Source: Candidatus Rifleibacteriota bacterium (GTDB lineage Bacteria > Riflebacteria > Ozemobacteria > Ozemobacterales > Ozemobacteraceae). Taken from it: a DNA stretch of 64,000 nucleotides. Within the stretch, counting starts at the first letter, position 1, and the number at the start of each line of letters is the position of its first letter. The notes below the pieces were generated by a model. It saw nothing but the letters and a program-made list of their open reading frames with translations. It was not told where the DNA came from and made no database searches. The stretch spans positions 1-64,000 of the forward strand of contig JAKQOH010000092.1 of NCBI GenBank assembly GCA_029565415.1. Reading direction: 5' to 3'. Below are positions 23,074-32,323 of the stretch, one piece after another. The position numbers and the translations under genes are program-made.

Positions 23074-24122
23074 CGGAAGGAGTCACGCCCACGATGCGTT
23101 CCGTATCTCTCGTCTGTGCGTTTGTCGCCCTCCTTTGGGGGATGCCGTCGGGTGCGGCGGCCCAGGAGCCAACTCCTGAGGCGGCCGCCCCCGTGATCGA
23201 CACGTCGAAGACTCCCTGGCTCGAGGGGGTCTCGATTCCGAACAAGCCCCTCGTGCCTAGCCCGGTCGTGGCGGCCGACATCATGGGGCCGGACGGCAAT
23301 CCGTTCCCGGCCACCTTGACCGAGGATCTGCCGGTTCTTCTCTCTGCTACGTCCGAAATTTTCGCCGACAAGCCGCCGGCTGCCTGGAACGGCACCGATC
23401 TGAAAGACGCGGAATGGACGGGAAAACCTTCCGTGCGCTGGTTCTTCGAGGATATCCGGAAGAATCGCAGCACCCTCGCCTCGGCTTCAGAGGAACTGCT
23501 GGAAAACCAGATGAAGGTCACCCCGCTTGACCCGACCCGCGCAGGGGCCGTTACGATCACGATCGCCCGGCCGATGAAATACCGGACCGGCCCCGACAGT
23601 TTCCGGGGCACCTTCGTGAATGCGAGCAAAAGCCTGAAAACCGTCGTGACGGATGCCACCCCTCCGGTTTGCGGTCTCGAGATCGCTGTCGGAGCCGATT
23701 CGGGAACGGTCTACCCGGTCGAGAATCCGCCCCATAAGCCGACGTTGCCAAAACTGGCCGACCTTATCTGCCGAGGGGCGTTGTTCGGAGCCGGCGGAGC
23801 CGAGGAATCGATCACCGTCGGGGGTGTCGAACTGGGCAAACGCATGATCCTGCCTGCCGAACGTGCAGCTTTACACCTCGCGAAGAATGCGATTCTCACG
23901 CTGAAACCCCTCCTCGGGGACAACCAACAGGTCGATGAAACGTCGGTCAAATTCGGGATCAGCAACGGTGCCGGTGATGCCCCAGCTGCTATCGGTCTGG
24001 TCAATCCCGGCGAAATCCGGCTTGGGGAGATCGCCCTTCCCGAACAACCGTTTCTGTTCATCGAAGCCGCCGATATTTCGGGGAACGTGCAGATCCTTTA
24101 TATTCCTATCAAAATAAAATGA
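23070..24122 (+). CDS. Secreted protein of pseudopilin cluster A, unknown function (2)
   Basis: A 350-residue exported protein. The signal peptide core is residues ~10-31; either ATG 23070 (overlapping the previous stop as ATGA) or ATG 23094 could be used. The mature part has no repeat and appears beta-rich; it contains TDATPPVCGLEI near 196-207, comparable to the D-x-T-[PS]-[PN] blocks in the neighbouring secreted protein and in 54846. Its conserved position between another secreted protein and pilins suggests a surface or periplasmic component of the pilin-like assembly. Confidence 0.72.
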   Translation: MTEGVTPTMRSVSLVCAFVALLWGMPSGAAAQEPTPEAAAPVIDTSKTPWLEGVSIPNKPLVPSPVVAADIMGPDGNPFPATLTEDLPVLLSATSEIFADKPPAAWNGTDLKDAEWTGKPSVRWFFEDIRKNRSTLASASEELLENQMKVTPLDPTRAGAVTITIARPMKYRTGPDSFRGTFVNASKSLKTVVTDATPPVCGLEIAVGADSGTVYPVENPPHKPTLPKLADLICRGALFGAGGAEESITVGGVELGKRMILPAERAALHLAKNAILTLKPLLGDNQQVDETSVKFGISNGAGDAPAAIGLVNPGEIRLGEIALPEQPFLFIEAADISGNVQILYIPIKIK

Positions 24123-24181
24123 TGACGGGGGTTCTACATCGCAGCAGGTGACTTCTGTGCTGCCTATTGCGGTAGAAAGCC

Positions 24182-24829
24182 ATGACGACGGTGAGACTGT
24201 ACGACCGGCCTTTTCGTGCCTTCGGGGACGGAAAGGCCGGTTTCACCTTCGTCGAAATCATGATTGCCGTACTCATTCTCGCTGCGCTGCTGGCCCCGGT
24301 CTACCAGCTCATGAACTCGGCCGTTCGTGAAACCGAACGGTTCTACGTCGAAGCCGTGGCGATCTCCCAGGCGAAGTTTGCCATGGACACGCTCATGTTC
24401 CAGATTCCCTGGCGGGCGATCAGGGCCGGGAATCCTGCGAGATTCGAAGACCCCAAGGCCGTTCCGGCCGTTCGCACCCTCCTCGAGTCGGCGCTTCCCC
24501 GGATGTTCGGATCCGGCATCGACACGCCGACGGCGGGTGTGTGGCGCGGAGACGGTTTGCTCACCGATGCGAAGGGCTTCATCTACCGCGTTCGCCTCGC
24601 TTGTCTCGATCTCGATGACGTTGAACTCGCCGTCGACGTGCCCGGAAAAGGGCTCAGGTCCTTCCTGCCGAATGACCTGACACCCAAGGATGCCGATGGG
24701 AACCACACGGTCATGAAAAAGCTCATTCTCGAGATTCGCTGGTCTCTCCTGAAGGGGGTCGATCCGCTGCAAGACCCGCATGTGAAGACCCTGCACCTAG
24801 TCGGGATCAAATCCCATCTGGATGGTTGA
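24182..24829 (+). CDS. Type IV pilin-like / type II secretion pseudopilin (A1)
   Basis: A 215-residue prepilin with a class III leader cut between G20 and F21, where mature Glu5 is E25 (AGFTFVEIMIAVLILAALLAP). One hydrophobic helix is followed by a soluble domain with a C-terminal beta region. The size and helix fit GspI/GspJ or PilV/PilW minor pilins. It is followed after 2 nt by the PilX-like gene. No prepilin peptidase, ATPase or secretin is encoded nearby, so these must be supplied elsewhere. Confidence 0.85.
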   Translation: MTTVRLYDRPFRAFGDGKAGFTFVEIMIAVLILAALLAPVYQLMNSAVRETERFYVEAVAISQAKFAMDTLMFQIPWRAIRAGNPARFEDPKAVPAVRTLLESALPRMFGSGIDTPTAGVWRGDGLLTDAKGFIYRVRLACLDLDDVELAVDVPGKGLRSFLPNDLTPKDADGNHTVMKKLILEIRWSLLKGVDPLQDPHVKTLHLVGIKSHLDG

Positions 24830-24831
24830 CG

Positions 24832-25359
24832 ATGAACGAACGCCGGGGAGTTGCCATCGTGGTCGTGCTGCTGTTTGCCGTATCGATCGCGCTGTTCATG
24901 TTCATCCTGATCGGCTCCAACACGAATCTCGCGTTGCAGAACCGCAAGACACTCGGTCAGCTTCAGGCCTACTTCCTGGCCCAGTCCGCCCTCCAGCATG
25001 CGATCCTCAAACTCCGTCTCCTGCCGAAGGAAACATACGATGCGTTCCAGGCCGGTGCGACGAAGCCGTATCCCGACGTCGAGAGTGATCTCCATCCCCG
25101 TCTTCGGCTCACCCGGCCGGCGTCGGACGATTGGTCTCTCTATACACCCGGCGTTTCTCTCGAGGTGGGGCCGATCGAGGGGAAATACAGCCTGAAGGAG
25201 ATCCGCCTCGAAAGCTCCCTCGACGGCATGAGCCTGGTTCAGGATGGATACCGCCTCGAAGTCGAGGCAACGGTGCGAGGAACCGGCAACATGACCTTTT
25301 CAGACGGCGTTGCCGAGCAGATCATCATTTCGCGGTTCACGGGAGGGATCGGGCCGTGA
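24832..25359 (+). CDS. PilX/GspK-like membrane-anchored protein (A2)
   Basis: A 175-residue protein with a Gly-containing start (RRGVAIVVVLLFAVSIALFMF) that resembles the degenerate pilin leader of PilX/GspK proteins, which often lack Glu5. The helix is followed by LQAYFLAQSALQHAILKL, the 'A.S.....A...L' heptad region typical of PilX. A beta-rich domain closes it. It sits between two prepilins, the standard minor pilin order. ATG 24832 is preferred to the TTG two codons earlier. It overlaps the next start by 4 nt (GTGA). Confidence 0.82.
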   Translation: MNERRGVAIVVVLLFAVSIALFMFILIGSNTNLALQNRKTLGQLQAYFLAQSALQHAILKLRLLPKETYDAFQAGATKPYPDVESDLHPRLRLTRPASDDWSLYTPGVSLEVGPIEGKYSLKEIRLESSLDGMSLVQDGYRLEVEATVRGTGNMTFSDGVAEQIIISRFTGGIGP

Positions 25360-26192
25360 ACCGAATGCATCTACCTCGCCGGAGGCGCGTAGGACTGACG
25401 CTGATCGAACTGTTGGTCACCGTCCTGCTGGTCGCGCTGGTTTTCGGCATTGCCTATCGCATCATGAGTCGGGCACGCAGTGAATCCCGCAAGGGCTTCT
25501 GGCTGCAGAAGGCGATCACCGAACTCCGAAACGGAACCCGGGCGATCGCGATGCGCCTGAAAAAGACGAGTTACCCCACGACCATCGCGAAAACGGGTTC
25601 CCGTCAGGTCGTCATCTCCTACAAGGAAAAGCGGACATTCGACGAATCTGGCCGCCTGAGGAACCTTGTCGTCAAGCCTTCGACGGGCATGAACCTCTCG
25701 TCCCGCGCGGGCGTCATTCCCACGTCATCGACCCCCCGGCGCTTATTGCTGTTTCCGATGTGTGTTCCCGAAATGGATATCGATGCATATACACCAGGAC
25801 TCATCACCTGGGTCGAGGTGCTGCTCGAACCCGATACGGTGTTTGCGATCAACGGCCTCTCACGCATCGTCGTCCGGGAACGGGACGAGATCTACGACAC
25901 CCGGAGTCTGCCGGACCGGGCCTTTGGTCTCGAAGGAAGCTTCGATTCGACTCTGACCATCGCGAATCGGAAAACTCTCGTGCATGATGTCGGCCGGGTG
26001 CGCCTGGACGTCTTTGCAACGGACGAACTGTCGGGGATTCACGTTTCAAAAACCGGCTCGGTTGGAACGACAATGAAAAAGAAGTATCTCGTCTCCCTGC
26101 GCATCGAGTGCGTGAACCCCGTCGACAAAACCATGGTCATCGGCGATCAGTGTTCCGTGACGATTCATACCGATGTGAATATCATCCCCTGA
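25356..26192 (+). CDS. Type IV pilin-like / GspJ-PilW-type pseudopilin (A3)
   Basis: A 278-residue prepilin starting at GTG 25356. The leader ends RRRRVG and is cut after G13; E18 is mature Glu5 (GLTLIELLVTVLLVALVFGI). The large C-terminal domain (about 240 residues) suits GspJ/PilW. Its last 11 nt overlap the 3' end of the convergently transcribed amylase gene at 26182. Cluster A thus encodes two secreted proteins, two prepilins and one PilX-like protein in one transcript. Confidence 0.83.
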   Translation: MNRMHLPRRRRVGLTLIELLVTVLLVALVFGIAYRIMSRARSESRKGFWLQKAITELRNGTRAIAMRLKKTSYPTTIAKTGSRQVVISYKEKRTFDESGRLRNLVVKPSTGMNLSSRAGVIPTSSTPRRLLLFPMCVPEMDIDAYTPGLITWVEVLLEPDTVFAINGLSRIVVRERDEIYDTRSLPDRAFGLEGSFDSTLTIANRKTLVHDVGRVRLDVFATDELSGIHVSKTGSVGTTMKKKYLVSLRIECVNPVDKTMVIGDQCSVTIHTDVNIIP

Positions 26193-27639
26193 CGGCGCCG
26201 GCGGGGCGGCGCCAGTCTTTGAAAAAGGTGTAGTTGCGCTTGTGGTCGGCCCGGAGCTGCCAGATCGAGCATTCGCGGGGTTGGAGGGCGAAGGGGACGA
26301 GGCCGGCATTCGATACTCCGCGCTTGTGGGTGGACACCTCTTCGAGGACGAGTTCGGAAAACAGCCAGCCCCAGGGAATCGTCAGGGTGATGGTGCGCGC
26401 CTCGTCCAGCAGGTTCCAGACGACGACTGTCAGACGGTCGGGAGCCTCGGGAAGAGCCCGGAAAAACGCGACCAGGCCGTCCCGCCCGGCGACGCAGAGG
26501 GGCTCCCAGAGGCCATGCTGCAGTTCGGGGGAGGCGGAACGGAGCGCCGCGAGCCGCCGGATCTCCTGGGATATTGGGTTTTTCAGGCGGGAAGCGGAGG
26601 TTTCCCAGGGGATCGTCGCCCGGTTTTTGGGGTCGCGGCCGCCCTCGAGGCCGAACTCCTCACCGTAATACAACATCGGGATGCCCGGAAGCGTGAATTG
26701 GAGCCGCCTCGCAGCGATATGGAACGCTTCGTCCTTTGCGAACTCGGTGTGGGCGCGGGGGATGTCATGCGAGGAAAGCATCTGGAACTGGCGGAGTGCG
26801 CCGCCGCCGTAGGCCAGCCGCAGGTTTTCCTGGAACTGGCCGGCCGTGATGCCGCCGTGCTGCAGAGCCTTCAGCGAGGTCGTGAAGAAGTAACTCTGTG
26901 CTGCGTCGAGCCCTTTCAGCCAGGGGACGGCGTAGTTCGCCACTTCGCCGATCACCGCGGCATCGGGAAATCTCGATTTTATCGTATACGATATCAATGC
27001 GCAGGTCTGGAGGCTGAGGTCGTTGGCGCAGTCGAGCCGCACCCCGTCAAATCCTTTTTTGAGCCAGAAGGCGAGAACGCTGTCCTCGCCCGTGATCAGC
27101 TCCTCGACCAGGCGGGGATCGTCGAGCCGGAGCTCGGGCAGGCCCGCATGGCCCCACCAGCACCGGTACGAACCATCCTCGTGGAAGGTGAACCAGGAGC
27201 GCTCAGGGGCGGCCGGATCCCGGCGGGCACGCTCGAACCAGGGATGGTGCTGCGACACATGGTTCAGGGCCGTGTCGAAGACGATCCGCATGCCCCGGGC
27301 GTGAACGGCCGAGATCAGCTCGGCAAGATCGTCCCAGGTGCCGAGGAGCGGGTCGAGCTGCCGGTGGTCGGTCGTGTCATACCGGTGATACGAGGGGGCC
27401 GCGTTGACCGGCGTCAGCAGGATCGCATTCGCCCCCAGCTCCCGGATATGGTCGAGCCGCTCCGTGATACCCCGGAGATTGCCTCCGAAATACTCCCTGC
27501 CTCCGTTCCTGCTCGACCCCGGTGCAGCATCCCAGGCCATCAGGTCCATCGAGCTGCTTCCCGCAGGGGAGCCGCGCCGGAACCGGTCAGGCATGATCTG
27601 GTAGAAAATCGCTTCCTTCAGCCACGCCGGCGCTTGCAT
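26182..27639 (-). CDS. Alpha-amylase family glycoside hydrolase (GH13)
   Basis: A 485-residue cytoplasmic enzyme (no signal peptide). GH13 conserved regions are present: region I FDTALNH (121-127), region II GVRLDCAND with nucleophile D203, region III VIGEV with acid/base E232, and region IV SSHD near 296. The short N terminus and the sequence around AWDAAPG...YFGGNLRGITERLDHI resemble cyclomaltodextrinase/neopullulanase-type enzymes without their N-terminal domain. It acts on maltodextrins or related alpha-glucans. It is last in a long minus-strand run of genes; its product connects to the trehalose/TreS genes at 44580-48464. Confidence 0.88.
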   Translation of the reverse strand: MQAPAWLKEAIFYQIMPDRFRRGSPAGSSSMDLMAWDAAPGSSRNGGREYFGGNLRGITERLDHIRELGANAILLTPVNAAPSYHRYDTTDHRQLDPLLGTWDDLAELISAVHARGMRIVFDTALNHVSQHHPWFERARRDPAAPERSWFTFHEDGSYRCWWGHAGLPELRLDDPRLVEELITGEDSVLAFWLKKGFDGVRLDCANDLSLQTCALISYTIKSRFPDAAVIGEVANYAVPWLKGLDAAQSYFFTTSLKALQHGGITAGQFQENLRLAYGGGALRQFQMLSSHDIPRAHTEFAKDEAFHIAARRLQFTLPGIPMLYYGEEFGLEGGRDPKNRATIPWETSASRLKNPISQEIRRLAALRSASPELQHGLWEPLCVAGRDGLVAFFRALPEAPDRLTVVVWNLLDEARTITLTIPWGWLFSELVLEEVSTHKRGVSNAGLVPFALQPRECSIWQLRADHKRNYTFFKDWRRPAGAVRG

Positions 27640-27664
27640 GGTTCCGATGCTCCTTTCCCGCCGC

Positions 27665-29263
27665 TTAGCGGCATCGGAGGGTGTCGTAGAACGAGGCCCC
27701 CTTGTCGTCGACGAGCAGGAAGGCGGGCATGTCCCGAACCACGATCTCGAACATGGCTTCCATGCCGAGATCCTCGAAGGCTGCCACGCGGCTGCTGACG
27801 ATATGTTCCTTCGCGATCAGGGCGGCGGCGCCCCCGATCGTGCCGAGGTAGAAACCGCCGTGGGTGCGGCAGGCCGCCGTGACGGCAGGGGAGCGGTTGC
27901 CCTTCGCCAGCATCACGAGCGAGGCGCCACGCGCCATGAACGCGTCGACGTACGAGTCCATTCGCTGAGCCGTCGTGGGGCCGAAGCTGCCGATCACATG
28001 GCCGTCGGGTGTTTTCGCGGGGCCGGCATAGTAGACCGGATATTTCGAGAAGATTTCGGGAAGGGGCTTCCCGTCGTCGAGCATCTGCTTGAGGCGGGCG
28101 TGGGCGATATCTCGCGCCACGACGAGGGGACCCGAGAGCAACACCAGGCTGCCGACGCGCAGCCCCCCGAGGGCGGCCTGGTTCTCGGCCATGGGCCGGT
28201 TCAGGTCGACCGGCACGGCTGCCGCGGCCGCGACCCGCTGGATCTTCGGAAGCAGCCGGGCGGGGTTGTGGTCCAACTCCTCGAGAAAGACGCCGTCGGC
28301 GGTGATGCGTCCCAGCACGTTCCGGTCGGCGCTGCATGACACCCCGACCGAGACGGGACACGAGCCCGCGTGGCGCGGAAGCCGGATGACGCGGGCCTCG
28401 AGCGCCAGCCAGCGGCCCCCGAACTGGGCTCCCAGGCCGGAGCTGCGCGCGATCCGCATGACACGCTCTTCCCACTGTCGGTCTCGGTAGGGGGTTCCGT
28501 CGGCGGTTCCTGCGGGGGGCAGCTGGTCGAGGGCCCCCGCCGAGGCGAGCTTCAGCATCTTGAGGTTGAACTCCGGGGAGGTGCCGCCGATCACGGCCAC
28601 CAGACGGTAGGGAGGGCAGGCGGCCACGCCCAGCGCCTCGATCTTCTCGCGCAGGAACGCCTCGAGCCGCTCATCGTTCAACAGGGCCTTCGACTCCTGG
28701 AACAGGCTGGTCTTGTTGGCCGAGCCGCCCCCCTTGGCCATGAACAGAAACTGGTACTCGTTGCCGGGGGCCCAGGCGATGTCGATCTGAGGCGGAAGGT
28801 TCGAGCGGGTGTTCACCTCGTCGAACATCGACAGGGGGGCGATCTGGGAATACCGCAGCGCATCGCGCCGGTAGGTCTCGGCGATCCCCGTCGTCAGGGC
28901 CTCGGCATCGTCCCCGTCGACGACCACGTTCCCGCCCCGTTTCGCGATCACGGTGGCGGTGCCGGTATCCTGACAAATGGGAAGCGCGCCGGCCGCGGCG
29001 ATCACGGCGTTGCGGATCAACGAGGCCGCGACATACCGGTCGTTCTCCGACGCCTCCGGATCGTCCAGGATCGTGGCGAGCATGTCCAGATGCCGGGCAC
29101 GGAGATGGAACGAGACGTCGTGGAAGGCCTCGGCCGCGAGGATCCGCAAGGCCTCGGGGGAGACGACCAACTGCTCCCGGCCCTGCCAGGCCTCGACCCG
29201 GATGGCGCCGGCCGGCACCTCCAGTTTCCGCATCGGTGTGTCCTTCGCGATCATCTTGTTCAT
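27665..29263 (-). CDS. Class I fumarate hydratase family (fumarase or mesaconase)
   Basis: A 532-residue single-chain class I hydro-lyase with alpha and beta parts fused. Cluster ligands fit cysteines in ALPICQDTGT (~97), AACPPYRL (~216) and SCPVSVGVSC (~300). The C-terminal swivel domain contains GPTTAQRMDSYVDAF and RTHGGFYLGTIGGAAA. The family hydrates fumarate, but several members act on mesaconate. Since methylaspartate ammonia-lyase, which produces mesaconate, is encoded in the same run, a mesaconase role is attractive. AGGAGATATTAT precedes ATG 29263. Confidence 0.85.
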   Translation of the reverse strand: MNKMIAKDTPMRKLEVPAGAIRVEAWQGREQLVVSPEALRILAAEAFHDVSFHLRARHLDMLATILDDPEASENDRYVAASLIRNAVIAAAGALPICQDTGTATVIAKRGGNVVVDGDDAEALTTGIAETYRRDALRYSQIAPLSMFDEVNTRSNLPPQIDIAWAPGNEYQFLFMAKGGGSANKTSLFQESKALLNDERLEAFLREKIEALGVAACPPYRLVAVIGGTSPEFNLKMLKLASAGALDQLPPAGTADGTPYRDRQWEERVMRIARSSGLGAQFGGRWLALEARVIRLPRHAGSCPVSVGVSCSADRNVLGRITADGVFLEELDHNPARLLPKIQRVAAAAAVPVDLNRPMAENQAALGGLRVGSLVLLSGPLVVARDIAHARLKQMLDDGKPLPEIFSKYPVYYAGPAKTPDGHVIGSFGPTTAQRMDSYVDAFMARGASLVMLAKGNRSPAVTAACRTHGGFYLGTIGGAAALIAKEHIVSSRVAAFEDLGMEAMFEIVVRDMPAFLLVDDKGASFYDTLRCR

Positions 29264-29297
29264 ATAATATCTCCTGAATTATATGCGGTTCCCGGGG

Positions 29298-30305
29298 CTA
29301 CTCGCTGCTGTGGTCGGGGCCCTTGGGGGCCGGCGGCAGGGTCGGCGCGGTGAAGCCCGCCGAATCGTCGCCAAAGTAGCTCAGCTCCTCGATGCCCGCG
29401 ATCTCCCGCCGTCCCACGATGCCGATCAGCATCCAGTCCTTGCTGAGCGGATTGAACTTGTACTCCTGTACGAGCCGGAAGTTCTCGATCAGGCCGGTGG
29501 ATTTGACGTGCGTTCGGGTGCCGGTGCAGAACAGGTCGGTCCTGCCGATCCGGATGCGGTTCTCCCCCGCCGCCGCAACCGGCACGTCGTTCGCGATCAC
29601 CTCGAGCACCTTCTGCTCGAGTTCGTGGATGTCGACCGAGGGTTTTTCCGGAAACTTGATCACGAACCCGTGCTTGACGTCGGAGTGGAGGACCGGCCGC
29701 CGGTAATTGTAGTCCCGCTCCATGATCGAGGTCGTGATGTCCTCGGCCGTGTGCGCCATGAGCCGGAACCGGAGGGTCCGGTCGACCACCGACTTGATCG
29801 CCGCCGGAAACGGGCCGAACACCGACGGCCGCGCGATGATCACTTCCTCGCCGATGCCGAAAATGATGTGGGCGTTCATGTTCAGCGCATCGTAGATCAG
29901 GTCGAAATGCTCGACCACGACCCGACGGCCGTAGGCCAGCGCCTCCCGGATCGCCTCGGCGATCTCGAACGTCTGGTGGAATGCCAGCTCATACCGGATG
30001 TCGAGATGGTAGGTGTGCGGGGCGAAAAAGTTGTCGGGGGTGAAGTCGTAGATCGGCGTCGGACGCAGGTTGACGCCCTCGTCGTCGTTCGTCAGCTCCA
30101 GGCCGGGGAAGAGGCCGCGGATGAGCGTCGACTTCCCCGAGCCCTCGGAGCCGATGATGCCCACCAGCAGATCCGTCGGGAACAGATACCGCTGCCCGAG
30201 TTCGGCCCCAAGCATGTAGAGCCGCTGACGGCCACGCGGTGCATAGTAGGTCGAATAGATCAGCGTATCGAACGTGTGGGCATTGAACGTGAACGGGACA
30301 CTCAT
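29298..30305 (-). CDS. P-loop NTPase of unknown function in glutamate mutase operon
   Basis: A 335-residue soluble protein. Walker A GSEGSGKS is at 52-59; an acidic strand GLELTNDDEG follows and RRVVVEHFDLIYDAL (~130) could supply Walker B. The middle and C-terminal parts (LMAHTAEDITTSIMERDYNYRRPVL region) resemble the 'alanyl-tRNA synthetase second additional domain' seen in proteins annotated that way, but there is no synthetase catalytic core. The start at 30305 overlaps the DUF4387 stop (ATGA), so expression is coupled. No biochemical role is known to me. Confidence 0.7.
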   Translation of the reverse strand: MSVPFTFNAHTFDTLIYSTYYAPRGRQRLYMLGAELGQRYLFPTDLLVGIIGSEGSGKSTLIRGLFPGLELTNDDEGVNLRPTPIYDFTPDNFFAPHTYHLDIRYELAFHQTFEIAEAIREALAYGRRVVVEHFDLIYDALNMNAHIIFGIGEEVIIARPSVFGPFPAAIKSVVDRTLRFRLMAHTAEDITTSIMERDYNYRRPVLHSDVKHGFVIKFPEKPSVDIHELEQKVLEVIANDVPVAAAGENRIRIGRTDLFCTGTRTHVKSTGLIENFRLVQEYKFNPLSKDWMLIGIVGRREIAGIEELSYFGDDSAGFTAPTLPPAPKGPDHSSE

Positions 30306-30664
30306 GCGTCGAACTCGATCCCCAGAAGCGGCGCATGCTGCTGGGCGCCGTAGATGTCCGTCTCGCCCGGATCGCCCGAGGCGATCCAGCGTTTGATGGT
30401 GATCTTGACCGCGTGGGCGGGCTCGAACCAGATGATGCCGAGGATATCCGATGCGGGGATGCGGTACAGCTTCGAAATCAGCGCCGGGTTCACGACGTTT
30501 TTCGTGCGGCACAGCTCATACTCCTCGCGGGAGCGGAAGATGATATCCAGGGTCAGCTCGTAGGGCCCCGAGTTCTTCGACCGGATGACGCGTGCCACAT
30601 CGGTGATGCGCCGCTTCGCCGGCTGACCGGCAACGGGAACCCGCTTCTTCGTCGTCTTGCTCAT
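30302..30664 (-). CDS. DUF4387 family protein
   Basis: A 120-residue protein whose core (ITDVARVIRSKNSGPYELTLDIIFRS, then ALISKLYRIP and IIWFEPAHAVKITIKR) matches DUF4387, a small domain found beside or fused to AtuA-like (DUF1446) proteins. The N-terminal 18 residues are Lys-rich. Both ends overlap neighbours by 4 nt, implying stoichiometric production with the AtuA-like protein. The activity is unknown; it is probably a subunit. Confidence 0.82.
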   Translation of the reverse strand: MSKTTKKRVPVAGQPAKRRITDVARVIRSKNSGPYELTLDIIFRSREEYELCRTKNVVNPALISKLYRIPASDILGIIWFEPAHAVKITIKRWIASGDPGETDIYGAQQHAPLLGIEFDA

Positions 30665-32037
30665 TTCCGCACCTCCCCGTTGATATACTCTTCGATATTG
30701 ATTGGGAACATGCAGGGATCATCGACTTCCATCAGATGATACAGCGAAAAGGTGTAGGTCGCCCCCATCGGCACATCCGATGGCGAGAAGGGGAAGGCGA
30801 GGTTGCCGGCCGTCGCGATGCGCCCCTCGTATCCGTAGTGGAGCAGGGTCGAGCGGGTGACCGAGCAGAGCGTGTCGGCCGCCTCCTGCGTTGCGCACAG
30901 GGCCTCGATGATGATGCACAGCTCGTGGGAGACCGCATCCGTCAGCGGCTCCATCACGCCCATCACGCCGTTCTTGCCGTAGACGTGGAAGATCAGCCGG
31001 TCGGATGGCGAGGGGTTTTTCATCATGCTCCGCACCTGGGCCTCGACCTGCGGCAGGATCTCATCGATCTTCGAGATCATGATCGGGTCACGGGTGCCGG
31101 CGATGCTGACGGTGCGATACCCGATCGTGCGGACCCCCTCGAGCTTGAGGAAGTAGCGTTCCGTCTTCTCATACCGGCTTCCCTTCACCTCGACGCGGCC
31201 GCCCGGCAGCTCGGTGAACGAGGTGGCGGTCAGGTTGATCGCGCCTCCCGGGCCGGGCAGGTGGTAGGGATCCGACTTTTCATACAGCGTGTGGGCGGCG
31301 GAGGACATCGGGGTGAAGACCCGTTTGTCGCTCAGCGTCTCGAGGATGAAAGAATCCGCGGTCAGCGTGCCGAGCACGCAGTCGGCGCCCGATCCCGGCG
31401 TCGCGGCAATCGCCCCGCACTCGAGAATCTTGCCCATGTGCATCGCCAGGCCCTTGTCATAGCCCTGGCTGATCGGCACGGCCGCGAAACAGGCAGGATC
31501 GTAGCACCGACCGGCCAGCACGACCTGGGCGCCCATGCCCAGCGCCTTGATGATCGGCTCGCAGCCCATCTGGGCGACGATGTGCACCGACTCCTCGACA
31601 TCCTTCGCCGTCGCCTCGGGAACGAACGAGAGCGGCTGGATGCGGCCGTTCGCGAGCGCCTCCAGCACCGTCTTCTTTGCGATGTCCGCCGGGATGACGG
31701 CCATCCGGAACGTCAGGCCGTTCTCCTTCGCGATCTCGCGGATGATCTCGTGACACCAGTCGAGATGCGGCTTCGCCCCCGATCCGCCCGCAGAGCCGAT
31801 CACGACAGGGATTCCCGCGGCGACGCCAGCGGTGATCATGTAGGTGAGGTCGCGCTTCACGAACGCGCGGTTGGTGAAGGACTTGCCGGCGCCGAGGTAA
31901 TACGGACCCGGATCCGTGGAACCGGCGTCGACGCCGATCAGATGGGGCTTGCGCTCCATCCCGCGCTTGAACGAAGCCTCGGGAAACCCGTAGCCCAGGA
32001 TCGCCGTCGGCGACAACACCCTGAATTCCTTGCTCAT
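30661..32037 (-). CDS. AtuA-like (DUF1446) protein
   Basis: A 458-residue protein of the acyclic terpene utilisation AtuA-like family. Characteristic stretches are GVDAGSTDPGPYYLGAG near 34-50, VIGSAGGSGAKPHLDWC near 100-116 and a long C-terminal lobe with GRIATAGNLAFPFSPSD. AtuA itself takes part in citronellol/geraniol breakdown, but most relatives, especially those paired with DUF4387, have no known substrate. Its location between methylaspartate ammonia-lyase and a class I hydratase suggests a step on mesaconate/citramalate or on a glutamate-derived branched acid. Confidence 0.82.
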   Translation of the reverse strand: MSKEFRVLSPTAILGYGFPEASFKRGMERKPHLIGVDAGSTDPGPYYLGAGKSFTNRAFVKRDLTYMITAGVAAGIPVVIGSAGGSGAKPHLDWCHEIIREIAKENGLTFRMAVIPADIAKKTVLEALANGRIQPLSFVPEATAKDVEESVHIVAQMGCEPIIKALGMGAQVVLAGRCYDPACFAAVPISQGYDKGLAMHMGKILECGAIAATPGSGADCVLGTLTADSFILETLSDKRVFTPMSSAAHTLYEKSDPYHLPGPGGAINLTATSFTELPGGRVEVKGSRYEKTERYFLKLEGVRTIGYRTVSIAGTRDPIMISKIDEILPQVEAQVRSMMKNPSPSDRLIFHVYGKNGVMGVMEPLTDAVSHELCIIIEALCATQEAADTLCSVTRSTLLHYGYEGRIATAGNLAFPFSPSDVPMGATYTFSLYHLMEVDDPCMFPINIEEYINGEVRK

Positions 32038-32089
32038 CTCTTCTTCATTCCCTTCCTGTTCCGAACGCCAGAAAAACCGGCGTCTGTTT

Positions 32090-32307
32090 CACCACGAAGG
32101 CACAAAGAAACGACAGGAACACGAACCACGGAGACACAGAGGCACAGAGTAGAGATTCCCGGTGCCAAAGGGAACCAGCAACGCCTGTTGTTCTTCATTA
32201 TGTCTTCCATCGTTTTTCGTGCCTTCGTGTCTTTGTGGTGAGGCAGTCTCTGTGTCTCTGTGACTCTGTGGTGCGTTCCCTTTTGTGTCTTCGTGCCTTT
32301 GTGGTGA
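32090..32307. repeat. Cluster of five degenerate 'CACCACGAAGGCACAAAG'-type repeats
   Basis: The gap between the AtuA-like gene and mal contains two plus-orientation copies (32090-32112, 32123-32149) and three inverted copies (32213-32241, 32246-32273, 32281-32307) of a ~25-bp purine-rich unit built on CACCACRAAGRCACRAAG, with a CACRGAGACACAGAGG variant. The opposite orientations allow a large stem-loop in RNA or DNA. Similar units are known as dispersed intergenic repeats in several uncultured bacterial lineages. No gene is seen in this stretch. Confidence 0.75.
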
Positions 32308-32323
32308 GTCTCTGCCCTGAATT

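Noticed and set aside
32090..32307. Repeat cluster considered as a CRISPR array
   Set aside because: Copies are degenerate, in both orientations and irregularly spaced; there are no unique equal-length spacers and no cas genes.
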